Of a DNA stretch of 9,831 bases, positions 1-6,646 are shown one piece after another. A program made the translations under genes and the position numbers. The notes beneath the pieces are model-generated. The model searched no databases and was not told the DNA's origin. It worked only from the letters and a program-made list of their open reading frames with translations. Within the stretch, counting starts at the first letter, position 1, and every line of letters begins with the position of its first letter. Origin of the DNA: an uncultured Lachnospiraceae bacterium (lineage in GTDB: Bacteria; Bacillota; Clostridia; Lachnospirales; Lachnospiraceae); NCBI GenBank assembly GCA_937915975.1, contig CALGGL010000358.1:1-9831 (forward strand), read 5' to 3'.

Positions 1-156
1 TACCACCTATTCAGCAAATCTGACCATCTTTACTTCAAATCTGGTAACAATTCTCGTTTTTTGAACTTTTTGTTACCACCTATATCGCAAATCTGACCAT
101 CTTTACTTCAAATCTGGTAACAATTTTTGTTTTTTGAGCTTTTTGTTACCACATAT
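1..156. repeat. 73-bp tandem repeat with internal hairpin, array cut by window edge
   Basis: Copy 1 is 1-73, copy 2 is 74-146 and a fragment begins at 147. The two full copies differ at only a few positions, mainly near unit positions 11-14 and in the T-rich loop. Each period contains the arms TGGTAACAA and TTGTTACCA (42-50 with 70-78, and 115-123 with 143-151), a perfect 9-bp stem around a 19-base T-rich loop. The window begins inside the right arm of what would be an earlier hairpin, so the array probably continues to the left. After about 156 the third copy decays, and only scattered matches such as ATCTTTA remain. No open frame of note lies in it. Its function is unknown. Confidence 0.85.
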
Positions 157-227
157 AACAAGAAATCATCTTTAATCACTAAATATTTTAACACCATAAA
201 AAACAGAATACAATAATTTTATACTTT

Positions 228-263
228 GTTAGGATTGACTAACCGCATATTTAAATGTTAAAT
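228..263 (+). promoter_or_regulatory. Candidate promoter for the mntP riboswitch leader
   Basis: A -35-like TTGACT at 235-240 is followed after 17 bases by TTAAAT at 258-263, which would start transcription near 270, just before the riboswitch. The -35 box matches consensus well and the -10 box only moderately (4 of 6). A small inverted repeat, GTTAG at 228-232 and CTAAC at 239-243, overlaps the -35 box and could be an operator, but it is short enough to be chance. Confidence 0.55.
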
Positions 264-267
264 TGAA

Positions 268-362
268 ATCCTATGAGGGAGTAGCAGGCACATTTATAAT
301 GTGCAGTAAGTCAACATACTGATTATAATAATCTGGCTTACTTTAATTTGCGAGACTCATGT
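268..362 (+). promoter_or_regulatory. yybP-ykoY manganese riboswitch aptamer
   Basis: The aptamer class is recognised from its conserved core and its position ahead of mntP. P1 pairs ATGAG (273-277) with CTCAT (356-360). The 5' core reads GGAGTAGC (278-285). A hairpin GCACAT/ATGTGC follows (288-293 with 299-304). A second helix pairs AGTAAG (305-310) with CTTACT (337-342) and encloses the conserved TCAACATACT (311-320). The 3' core GCGAGAC (350-356) closes the junction. Members of this class bind Mn2+ between two docked loops and switch on manganese efflux genes. The downstream terminator indicates control by transcription termination, with Mn2+ favouring read-through. That mechanism is inferred from the family. 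Confidence 0.92.
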
Positions 363-406
363 ATGACGTTAGTTATGCATGAATTCCCTTCATTTATAGA
401 ATTTTC

Positions 407-434
407 AGGTATAGCTCACGGCTATACCTTTTTT
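407..434 (+). terminator. Intrinsic terminator, expression platform of the Mn riboswitch
   Basis: A perfect 9-bp stem, AGGTATAGC (407-415) with GCTATACCT (421-429), encloses the loop TCACG and is followed by a run of T (429-434). It lies between the aptamer and mntP. Another foldback at 358-380 (CATGTATGAC with GTTATGCATG, including G-T pairs) shares bases with the 3' strand of P1. It could take part in the switch between terminated and read-through forms. Confidence 0.88.
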
Positions 435-444
435 ATTTACTACA

Positions 445-482
445 GAATGTTTTAATGACTTAAGAATGTTTTATTGACTTAA
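445..482 (+). repeat. 19-bp direct duplication in mntP leader
   Basis: Two adjacent 19-base copies, 445-463 and 464-482, differ at one base (unit position 11, A in the first and T in the second). They lie between the riboswitch terminator and the mntP ribosome binding site. The unit ends in TGACTTAA. It is most simply a slippage duplication, and no protein-binding role is evident. Confidence 0.8.
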
Positions 483-511
483 AGATAAATTAAAAAAACA
501 GGAGAAAAACA

Positions 512-1165
512 ATGTTAGAATTCGCTTTTATCGCAAACAGTATATTGCTCGGAATAGGTCTTGCCATGGATGCATTTTCCGTATCCGTTGCAAACGGACT
601 AAATGATGCAAATATGAGAAAATCCGGCAAAATAAAAATAGCCGGAACCTTTGCATTTTTTCAGTTTATTATGCCGCTTATCGGCTGGTATCTTGTAACA
701 AGGATTGCAGAAAAATTTGAAAAGTTTCAAAAATACATACCTTGGATAGCTTTATTCTTACTTTTATTTATAGGAATAGATATGATTGTTGAAGGTATCA
801 AGGATTCCGTAGAAAAAGGCGAACATAGTTTATCCTCTGATGAAGCAAAAAACAATTCCAAAGAACCATCCGATTCAGCACAAAAAAAAGAGACGGTAAC
901 CCTTGGTCTAATGACACTTATGCTTCAGGGGATTGCAACCTCTATAGATGCTTTATCAGTCGGCTTTACCATATCCGATTACGGATTTAAACCGGCATTA
1001 TTATGCTCTCTTATAATAGCTGTCGTAACATTTATAATCTGTATAATAGGACTGCGCATTGGTATACATTTTGGAACAAAGCTTTCCAAAAAAGCTGCCA
1101 TACTCGGCGGTTCCATTCTTATATTTATAGGTCTTGAAATATTTATAAAGGGTATATTTTTATAA
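512..1165 (+). CDS. mntP: MntP-type manganese efflux pump
   Basis: This is a membrane exporter of Mn2+ that protects against manganese excess. The 217-residue protein shows the internal two-fold repeat of the family. The first half carries GLAMDAFSVSVANG with Asp20, and the second carries GIATSIDALSVGF with Asp146. These paired aspartates lie in membrane helices and are expected to bind the metal. About six hydrophobic segments are visible (near 5-28, 42-64, 76-96, 129-151, 160-182 and 194-215). The central cytosolic loop, about residues 98-127, is charged and longer than in the E. coli protein (188 residues). The start is fixed by AGGAG at 500-504, seven bases before ATG. The upstream Mn2+ riboswitch independently supports the substrate. 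The 56-base AT-rich gap to the next, convergent gene has no clear terminator. Confidence 0.95.
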   Translation: MLEFAFIANSILLGIGLAMDAFSVSVANGLNDANMRKSGKIKIAGTFAFFQFIMPLIGWYLVTRIAEKFEKFQKYIPWIALFLLLFIGIDMIVEGIKDSVEKGEHSLSSDEAKNNSKEPSDSAQKKETVTLGLMTLMLQGIATSIDALSVGFTISDYGFKPALLCSLIIAVVTFIICIIGLRIGIHFGTKLSKKAAILGGSILIFIGLEIFIKGIFL

Positions 1166-1221
1166 TTTTAAAATCAATAGTTTATTATTTAATTTTTAAA
1201 TCACAAAGAGAAGTATTAGTG

Positions 1222-1683
1222 CTAATTATCAAAGTCAAACTTTAACTGCTCATACTCTTCTTTCTTTTCCCGATTGGAACGTCCGACTTTATTCTTCTGA
1301 CCGGCAAGTTCTTCTTTCTTCTCCTGTCCGATGTACCCTTCCATCTCTATGTCAATCCATTTCATAATGACCTCAACCACATACTGCTTTTCCTGATCGG
1401 TCAATTCCTTACCCGGCTTGATATGATGCCACTTCTTTAGGCATCCTCTGCAACAACAGGCGGTGGCATGCTGTGCTATAAACACAGGATGACCTTTCGT
1501 TGGAGTTTGCTTTCCGTCATTTGCAATAAAAGCAGCGGCGATTTTTTTATTGATCAAATCCTCCGCATGCTCCCTTATGGTCACCATTCCCTTGTCAACC
1601 ACATACTGTTTATCCTTATCCTTTAAATGAAAATTGCTTCTAAACTTTGACCTTGAAAGTCTTTCAAACAAATCCTCATACAT
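1222..1683 (-). CDS. DUF4186 family protein
   Basis: This is a conserved bacterial protein of unknown function, recognised as DUF4186 from LSRSKFRSNFHL near the N-terminus and the block GKQTPTKGHPVFIAQHATA followed by CCCRGC and KKWHHI. His72, Cys76-78, Cys81 and His86-87 cluster closely and could bind a metal, but that is inference. Residues 118-153 form a highly charged tail that looks like an appendage to the domain and ends in QLKFDF. The start is supported by AGAGG (plus-strand 1693-1697), nine bases ahead of ATG. The gene begins only 30 bases after the cysK stop on the same strand, with no strong terminator between them, so the two are probably co-transcribed. The 153 residues appear complete. 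No enzymatic role can be assigned. Confidence 0.85.
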   Translation of the reverse strand: MYEDLFERLSRSKFRSNFHLKDKDKQYVVDKGMVTIREHAEDLINKKIAAAFIANDGKQTPTKGHPVFIAQHATACCCRGCLKKWHHIKPGKELTDQEKQYVVEVIMKWIDIEMEGYIGQEKKEELAGQKNKVGRSNREKKEEYEQLKFDFDN

Positions 1684-1701
1684 AATCTTTTTCCTCTAAA
1701 A

Positions 1702-1727
1702 GTGTGTCACACCTTAGTGTGAAAAAA
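1702..1727 (-). other. Small hairpin over the cysK stop codon
   Basis: CACAC (1708-1712) and GTGTG (1717-1721) form a 5-bp stem whose four-base loop holds most of the cysK stop triplet. An overlapping GTGTG-T-CACAC palindrome lies at 1702-1712, and six A residues follow at 1722-1727. Read on the minus strand, the T run comes before the stem rather than after it, so this is not a normal terminator for cysK. The ten bases GTGTCACACC (1704-1713) recur at 4649-4658. Confidence 0.45.
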
Positions 1728-2655
1728 GCTCCGTGCTGAAGTATCTTTCTCCGGTATCAGGAAGCACTGTCACAACTCTCTTGCCCTTACCTAAAAGCTT
1801 TGCCATACGAAGTGCCACACATACATTTGTACCGCTTGAGATACCGCAGAGTATACCTTCTTTTTTCGTAAGCTCTTTGGTTGTGTTAAGAGCCTCCTCA
1901 TCGGTAACTATTTCAAGCTGTGAGATAATATCCCGATTAAGTATCGGTGGTATAAGTCCGTCACCTATACCCATCTGAAGATGCGAGCCTATCGAACCTC
2001 CTGAAAGTATGGCTGCATTTTCAGGCTCTGCTGCCCATATGAGCGTATCAGGATTGGCTTCCTTAAGAACCTTACCTATACCCGTAATCGTTCCACCGGT
2101 TCCTATACCCGAACAAAAACCGTCTATCTTACCTTCTGCCTGAGCAAGAATTTCCCTGCCTGTATTTTCAAGATGAGCATTTACATTTTCATAGTTTGAA
2201 AACTGATCCGGTACAAATACCTTTGAATCCTCATCACGCATTTTCTTAGCAAGCTTTATACATTCATCTATGCACTCGCCGATATTGTCATCATCATGTA
2301 CCAATATAAGCTCGGCACCGTACTGCTTTATCAAAAGCCTTCTTTCCTCACTCACGGAATCCGGCATGATAATTATAACCTTGTAGCCCTTAACCGCTCC
2401 CACAAGTGAAAGTCCTATGCCCTGATTTCCGCTGGTTGGCTCAACGATAATAGAGTCAGGCTTTAGTATGCCCTTTTCCTCTGCCGCCTCAATCATCTTA
2501 AGCGCAGTTCTTGTCTTAATCGAACCACCGACATTTAATCCCTCATACTTTACAAGGACCTCGGCATCATCCGGTCCGGTCATGTGATTTAATCTTATAA
2601 GCGGAGTGTCTCCCACCGCCTCCAAAACTGTATTATAAATCATAACATTTCTCAT
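1714..2655 (-). CDS. cysK: Cysteine synthase (O-acetylserine sulfhydrylase family, PLP enzyme)
   Basis: The expected reaction makes L-cysteine from O-acetyl-L-serine and sulfide in the cytosol. PLP landmarks are in order: Lys47 in GGSIKTRTA (Schiff base), the substrate loop TSGNQG at 74-79, the phosphate loop GTGGT at 185-189, and GISSGT near 271-276 for the pyridine nitrogen. The length of 313 residues is normal. Two features depart from the textbook enzyme: NVGGSIKTR in place of NPGGSVKDR, and Gln78 where most members have Thr in the substrate-binding loop. They suggest a clostridial subgroup, and a different amino-acid donor cannot be excluded. The annotated ATG at 2655 has almost no ribosome-site spacing. 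Met5 (ATG at 2643) gives the usual MIYNTVLE N-terminus with GATGAG about seven bases upstream, and may be the real start. It leads a unit with the DUF4186 gene. Divergent from the chemoreceptor gene. Confidence 0.92.
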   Translation of the reverse strand: MRNVMIYNTVLEAVGDTPLIRLNHMTGPDDAEVLVKYEGLNVGGSIKTRTALKMIEAAEEKGILKPDSIIVEPTSGNQGIGLSLVGAVKGYKVIIIMPDSVSEERRLLIKQYGAELILVHDDDNIGECIDECIKLAKKMRDEDSKVFVPDQFSNYENVNAHLENTGREILAQAEGKIDGFCSGIGTGGTITGIGKVLKEANPDTLIWAAEPENAAILSGGSIGSHLQMGIGDGLIPPILNRDIISQLEIVTDEEALNTTKELTKKEGILCGISSGTNVCVALRMAKLLGKGKRVVTVLPDTGERYFSTELFSH

Positions 2656-2690
2656 CTTTCTTTTATTTTATACACCTTCGTGTTTAATTC

Positions 2691-2709
2691 ATACCAACAG
2701 AGTCGGAAT
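2691..2709 (-). promoter_or_regulatory. Candidate Rrf2/CymR-like operator in cysK leader
   Basis: An imperfect dyad, ATACCAAC (2691-2698) and GTCGGAAT (2702-2709), matches at six of eight paired positions around a three-base centre. It lies just downstream of the cysK -10 box, over the likely transcription start, which is a good place for a repressor. Rrf2-family regulators such as CymR control cysteine genes in Firmicutes through AT-flanked dyads of this kind. The identity of the regulator is inference. Confidence 0.4.
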
Positions 2710-2711
2710 TA

Positions 2712-2740
2712 ATTATAATCCTAATTCAGTTATAACTCAA
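2712..2740 (-). promoter_or_regulatory. Sigma-A type promoter for cysK
   Basis: On the minus strand, TTGAGT (plus 2735-2740) is followed after exactly 17 bases by a perfect TATAAT (plus 2712-2717). Transcription would start near 2705 and leave a leader of about 50-60 bases. GAATTA and TAATTC (plus 2706-2711 and 2722-2727) form a further loose inverted repeat around the -10 box. Confidence 0.8.
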
Positions 2741-2903
2741 CCATTTTATCAGCAGTATTGTCACAAAATCATAATTTAATTTGGTCTGATAATATTGCTA
2801 TGATTTGGACGCTGTGATAAAATATAGTTTAGTATTTATATATGGTTTCTATTCTAAAAATGATTAAATATAACCTAATTATGTACGTAAAGGAGCAAAC
2901 AAA

Positions 2904-4625
2904 ATGCAAACCAGAAAAAGAAGCATATCATTTAAAATACAACTTTTATTAATTTTATTAATTTTAGTAATCGTGATATGTGTTGCGGCACTTTCAATAT
3001 TCTTAAGAATAATATTAAAATCCTATCTTCTTAATGATAAAAAGGACAGCACCAAATCCATAGCTGAGCTTGCTGCGAACGATATTGACCCGGAGGATTT
3101 TCAGGCAGTAATCGATGAAGGCGGCGACACGGATGCCTACGACAAAATTCTTGATACGCTCTCTCCATATATGGAAGTGGAAGGAGTAACCTTTGTCTAC
3201 ACCATGACCAAGGATGAAAATGATACTCTTTATTATGTAGTTGATGCGGACCCCGACGATCCGGCGGACGCAGGCGAGGAATACGAAGATACCACCGATG
3301 TTATGATAAAGGTATTTGAAGGCAAGGCATTATCGGAAGATGAAATCACTTCCGATGAATGGGGCGACTTTATGTCCAGCTATGCTCCTGTTTTTAAGGA
3401 CGGAAAGGTAATCGGTATGGTCGGTGTTGACTGCGACGTTACATATATCGGCGAAGCACTTAATACCATTATGAAAAGATTTATAATAGTTGCCTGCTGC
3501 TTCCTTGTACTTGGAATCGTATTTGCATTCTTCATGAGCAAATCGTTAAAGAAAAACTTTGTTATGCTTAACAGCAAAATCCTTGATATAGCAAGTGATG
3601 ACGGTGACCTTAGGAAAACCGTTGATATACATACCGGTGATGAGTTTGAGGTAGTGGGTAACAGCCTCAATGCACTTCTTCAAAAGACGAGAAACACCAT
3701 GAGTATCGCCCAAAGCTCATCAAGAGAAATAAGCGGCGGTTCCGGTGAAATCGCTATGTCGGTAAATGAGGTCGGTGAGCAGATAAGTCAGATTAAAACC
3801 GCAGCAGACGAGATAACCAAAGCAGAAAGCAGTGCTCTCGATAATATGGAGGAAATGACCAATCAATCCGCCCTTGCACTTGAGAATACGGAAAGTGTGG
3901 AAAGAGAGCTTGCCACAGCCGAGGAATTAATAAATGAAATCACAGAGCTTTCAAAGGAATTAAGTGATTTTGTAAATGATGCGGCAAACAGCTTAAAGGA
4001 AAAGAATGACGAAATATCAACCGAGCTTAACAACAGTCTTGAAGCAGCCGGTGCGGTAGCCGAGATAAAGACACTTACCGCTGCCATACTTGATATAGCC
4101 GAGCAGACTAATATGCTTTCTTTAAATGCAAGTATCGAAGCCGCAAGAGCAGGTGATGCAGGCAGAGGCTTTTCTGTAGTTGCCACCGAAATCGCAAAGC
4201 TTGCAAACGACTCCGGTGAAGCCGCTGAAAAGATTAGCGTAATCGGCGAATCCATCATAGATATAGTAGAGAATTTAGGCTGTGTTTCAAGTGAGATGAT
4301 GATGTTCGTATCTGACAATGTAATGAATGACTACGAACAGTTCCAGAATTACGGCAATGAATATTACGAAAAAGCCCGTGATATCTCCAAACGTACAAAG
4401 CTTATATACGAAAGCACAAGAGCCTTACGAGACGGTATGAACAGTATGTCAGACTCCGCAGCATCTATGCTTGCGGCATCGGAGGAAAATCTTGCAACCA
4501 TTCAGGGAATAGCAGACAATCTTCAGGATATAGACAATTCAATGCAGTCAGTTAAAGCTAAAACCGATAACAACCTCAACGCTGTCAATAACATGAATTC
4601 CGTTGTCGGCGGATACAAACTGTAA
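2904..4625 (+). CDS. Methyl-accepting chemotaxis protein with extracellular Cache-type sensor
   Basis: This is a transmembrane chemoreceptor that reports an external ligand to the CheA/CheW array. Transmembrane helix 1 spans about residues 11-36. The acidic extracellular domain, about 40-190, ends in the Cache-like strand pair [17 protein letters not shown]. Transmembrane helix 2 is about 192-212, and a HAMP region follows at about 213-265. The rest is a long coiled-coil signalling domain. The conserved hairpin tip is clear at about 397-435: [29 protein letters not shown], then AKLANDS. No CheB/CheR-tethering pentapeptide ends the protein (VVGGYKL). AAGGAG at 2890-2895 precedes ATG by eight bases. 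The first 35 codons are more AT-rich than the remainder. The 248-base gap upstream holds the divergent cysK promoter, and I saw no convincing plus-strand promoter in it. The ligand cannot be read from the sequence. Confidence 0.95.
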   Translation: MQTRKRSISFKIQLLLILLILVIVICVAALSIFLRIILKSYLLNDKKDSTKSIAELAANDIDPEDFQAVIDEGGDTDAYDKILDTLSPYMEVEGVTFVYTMTKDENDTLYYVVDADPDDPADAGEEYEDTTDVMIKVFEGKALSEDEITSDEWGDFMSSYAPVFKDGKVIGMVGVDCDVTYIGEALNTIMKRFIIVACCFLVLGIVFAFFMSKSLKKNFVMLNSKILDIASDDGDLRKTVDIHTGDEFEVVGNSLNALLQKTRNTMSIAQSSSREISGGSGEIAMSVNEVGEQISQIKTAADEITKAESSALDNMEEMTNQSALALENTESVERELATAEELINEITELSKELSDFVNDAANSLKEKNDEISTELNNSLEAAGAVAEIKTLTAAILDIAEQTNMLSLNASIEAARAGDAGRGFSVVATEIAKLANDSGEAAEKISVIGESIIDIVENLGCVSSEMMMFVSDNVMNDYEQFQNYGNEYYEKARDISKRTKLIYESTRALRDGMNSMSDSAASMLAASEENLATIQGIADNLQDIDNSMQSVKAKTDNNLNAVNNMNSVVGGYKL

Positions 4626-4635
4626 TTCAACTAAA

Positions 4636-4658
4636 TGTGACAAGGTGCGTGTCACACC
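4636..4658. other. Intergenic hairpin sharing GTGTCACACC with the cysK-DUF4186 gap
   Basis: TGTGACA (4636-4642) and TGTCACA (4650-4656) form a perfect 7-bp stem with the loop AGGTGCG, ten bases after the chemoreceptor stop. No T run follows, so it is a poor terminator. GTGTCACACC at 4649-4658 is identical to 1704-1713. It could be a degenerate REP-like element or an mRNA-stabilising hairpin. Confidence 0.55.
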
Positions 4659-4742
4659 ATAGAAATTTATATTGATAAAATACCAAGAAAATGTTTTAAT
4701 TATAGTATAATTATTTAGATAATTTCAACAGGAGGGCAAGGT

Positions 4743-6488
4743 ATGGATAATGGCAAAAAAACTATAGCACTTTTACTCAGTGCGCTTGACAACAGCTATG
4801 ATGAATCACTTTGTAAGGGTGTTAATCTTGCATGTCTTGAACTTGGATATAATCTCGTGGTTTTACCGGGTAATTATATCAACAGGGAGGTTTCCGACAA
4901 AGATCCGAATCCTTATATATATCAATTCAACACAATCTATGACTGTGTAAATATGACCAATATCGCCGGCATTATCGTAGCAGCCGGAAGTATAAGTGCA
5001 TTTACAACAGAGGATAAGACACATGAGTTCCTTGACAGATATAAGGATATTCCTATGGTACTTGTATCCTCATCCTTTGAGGGCTATACATGTATAAACT
5101 ACGACAACTCAAACGGAGTAAAGGACGGTCTCAAATACCTTATAGAAACCTGCGGCTGCCGTAAATTCGGAATCTTAAGAGGCCCTTCAGGTAATACGGA
5201 CTTCGTTGCCCGTTACAATGCATTTATGGAAGTTATGGACAAATACAATATCGAGATTACTCAGGATAACATCTGCAGAGTTCACCCATCCGATGACAAC
5301 CACGAGGTCTGCAAACAGTTCCTTAAGAAAAATCCTGATATCGAAGCGGTTTTTTGTATAAATGACTACTCCGCTCTCGACCTTTGCGATGAGATAAAGG
5401 CAATCGGTAAAACACCGGGAAATGAGATAAAGGTTCTCGGTTACGACAACACCATACAAAGTTCAAAGGCTATACCGCCTCTTGCTACCATATCAGCAGA
5501 CCCTGTTACACTCGGTCACGAGGCAGCCGCTTATCTTGATGTTAAGATGGCAGGCAGAAATGTTGATTCCATCAATCTTCCTGCGACTCTTGTTATGAGA
5601 GAATCCCTTGGCACCACGGATAATGCATATATGGGTTCAAGCAGTACAAGACACCTTGCAGAGATGACCATAGACGAGGCCTTTGATTACATCTTCTACC
5701 GTCTGAGAAGATCGGGTGTATCCGAAAATCAGACCGATGAGTACAAGGCCTTTACAAAGCTTATAGAGTCCTTAAGACTTCTTATGGATATGGATAATAT
5801 AGATGATGAAGCCTATAAAATGGTATCAAGATATTTCGGTGATTTCATAGCCTGCAACGCAACGAGATATGCCGATATCGAGAATCTTATCCTTTATATA
5901 GACCAGATTAAGGTTGACTCCATCATACGTATGGACCCTGAATCCCAGCTTAACTTCGAGTACATCTATCAGGATCTTTACAAAATGATTCTTCAGTCAA
6001 CGGATAAGGATATACGTGCTGCCGAGGATAATATGGTTTACGCCAAAAACGATGTTAAAAAATTCGTACAGATAACCGGCAATATAAAGAACGGCAGTGA
6101 TGAAAGCTACAAGATGCTTCTTTCACATCTAAGCGGACTTGAGGCTAAAAACGGTTACATATATATGTTGGATAAACCGGTTGAACATGAAAACATGACT
6201 AATCTTGTAATAGAAGACGACCTAAAATTAAAGGCATTTATTCAGGAGGGTTCCATCTGGAATCTGCCGGAGGATCAGCAAAATGTAAGACTTTCAAATA
6301 TATTCAACAACGACTTTATAGGTGGCAGCCGTTTTTCAATGGTTATGCTTCCGCTATATTTTGACAAGACAATTTACGGCTACATCTTGCTTGACCTTAC
6401 AGATAAAATATATCCTAACTGTGAATTCATATCATTCCAGTTAAGCTCATCGGCAAGATTAATCGACCTGCTTAAGAAAATTAATTAA
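4743..6488 (+). CDS. Cytosolic LacI-type ligand-binding protein with GAF-like C-terminus, no HTH and no output domain seen
   Basis: Residues 5-290 have the periplasmic-binding-protein fold of LacI/PurR regulators: an opening strand KKTIALLLSALDNSYDE, IAGIIVAAGS near 74-83, GILRGPSGN near 143-151, IEAVFCINDYSAL near 200-212, VLGYDNT at 231-237 and VMRESL at 284-289. The protein begins directly with this fold. The roughly 55-residue helix-turn-helix of a LacI repressor is absent, and no signal peptide is present, so it should be cytosolic. Residues 300-430 are mostly helical, and 430-581 resemble a GAF domain (GYIYMLDKP, MVMLPLYFDKTIYGYILLDL). In related clostridial proteins this layout normally continues into a GGDEF or another output domain, but here the chain stops at LLKKIN. 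AGGAGG (4730-4735) lies seven bases before ATG. A TATAAT at 4706-4711 could be its -10 box, but no matching -35 was found. The ligand is unknown, though sugar-like ligands are common in the fold. Confidence 0.8.
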   Translation: MDNGKKTIALLLSALDNSYDESLCKGVNLACLELGYNLVVLPGNYINREVSDKDPNPYIYQFNTIYDCVNMTNIAGIIVAAGSISAFTTEDKTHEFLDRYKDIPMVLVSSSFEGYTCINYDNSNGVKDGLKYLIETCGCRKFGILRGPSGNTDFVARYNAFMEVMDKYNIEITQDNICRVHPSDDNHEVCKQFLKKNPDIEAVFCINDYSALDLCDEIKAIGKTPGNEIKVLGYDNTIQSSKAIPPLATISADPVTLGHEAAAYLDVKMAGRNVDSINLPATLVMRESLGTTDNAYMGSSSTRHLAEMTIDEAFDYIFYRLRRSGVSENQTDEYKAFTKLIESLRLLMDMDNIDDEAYKMVSRYFGDFIACNATRYADIENLILYIDQIKVDSIIRMDPESQLNFEYIYQDLYKMILQSTDKDIRAAEDNMVYAKNDVKKFVQITGNIKNGSDESYKMLLSHLSGLEAKNGYIYMLDKPVEHENMTNLVIEDDLKLKAFIQEGSIWNLPEDQQNVRLSNIFNNDFIGGSRFSMVMLPLYFDKTIYGYILLDLTDKIYPNCEFISFQLSSSARLIDLLKKIN

Positions 6489-6644
6489 AACTGATTTAAA
6501 GGATGTAAAGAGAATCGTAATTAAATAAGAACAGTATATAAGACAGGTGCTTAGCATAGCGTTAAGTGAAACGTGCTATGCGAGTACCTGTCTTATATAC
6601 TGTTCTGATAAAAATCCTATGACACCCTTTAAATCAGTTTAATT
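6483..6644. repeat. Nested palindrome filling a convergent intergenic region
   Basis: Outer arms 6483-6506 and 6622-6644 are reverse complements over about 23 bases, with one extra A and one mismatch. Their shared core is CTGATTTAAAGG. Inside them is a second foldback with perfect 21-bp arms, 6528-6548 and 6586-6606. The left outer arm includes the stop codon of the sensor gene, and the right outer arm ends two bases before the stop of the upp remnant. The stretches between the inner and outer arms (6507-6527 and 6607-6621) pair only poorly. No open frame lies within. It may be an extended bidirectional terminator or a MITE-like foldback element. Confidence 0.88.
6528..6606. terminator. Long inner stem-loop, possible bidirectional terminator
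   Basis: The 21-bp perfect stem (AGAACAGTATATAAGACAGG plus T, and its complement) continues inward through a G-T pair and CT/AG. It then crosses a small internal loop into seven more pairs, GCATAGC (6554-6560) with GCTATGC (6575-6581), topped by a 14-base loop. The plus-strand exit is GATAAAAATCC, without a T run. The minus-strand exit reads TATTTAATT, which is only moderately T-rich. Position supports ending transcription of both convergent units, but the arm is much longer than that of an ordinary intrinsic terminator. Confidence 0.55.
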
Positions 6645-6646
6645 CT

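Noticed and set aside
1..156. CRISPR array or integron attC sites
   Set aside because: The whole 73-bp unit repeats with no unique spacers, so it is not CRISPR. The arms GGTAAC/GTTACC do not fit the attC core pattern (GTTRRRY/RYYYAAC), and no integrase is in view.
1733..1978. Open frame on the plus strand inside cysK
   Set aside because: It lies wholly antisense to a strongly conserved PLP enzyme, has no ribosome site and resembles no protein family.
2781..2833. Plus-strand promoter for the chemoreceptor (TTGGTC/TATGAT, TTGGAC/TATAGT, or a flagellar-sigma type around CTGATAA)
   Set aside because: Spacers are only 12 bases for the first two, and the flagellar-type -35 is poorly placed. None is good enough to annotate.
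3380..4318. Two minus-strand open frames (3380-3670 and 3863-4318) inside the chemoreceptor gene
   Set aside because: They are antisense to the conserved signalling domain, with serine/alanine-rich low-complexity translations typical of shadow frames.
5187..5459. Minus-strand open frame inside the sensor gene
   Set aside because: Antisense to the LacI-fold coding region, without its own ribosome site or recognisable motif.
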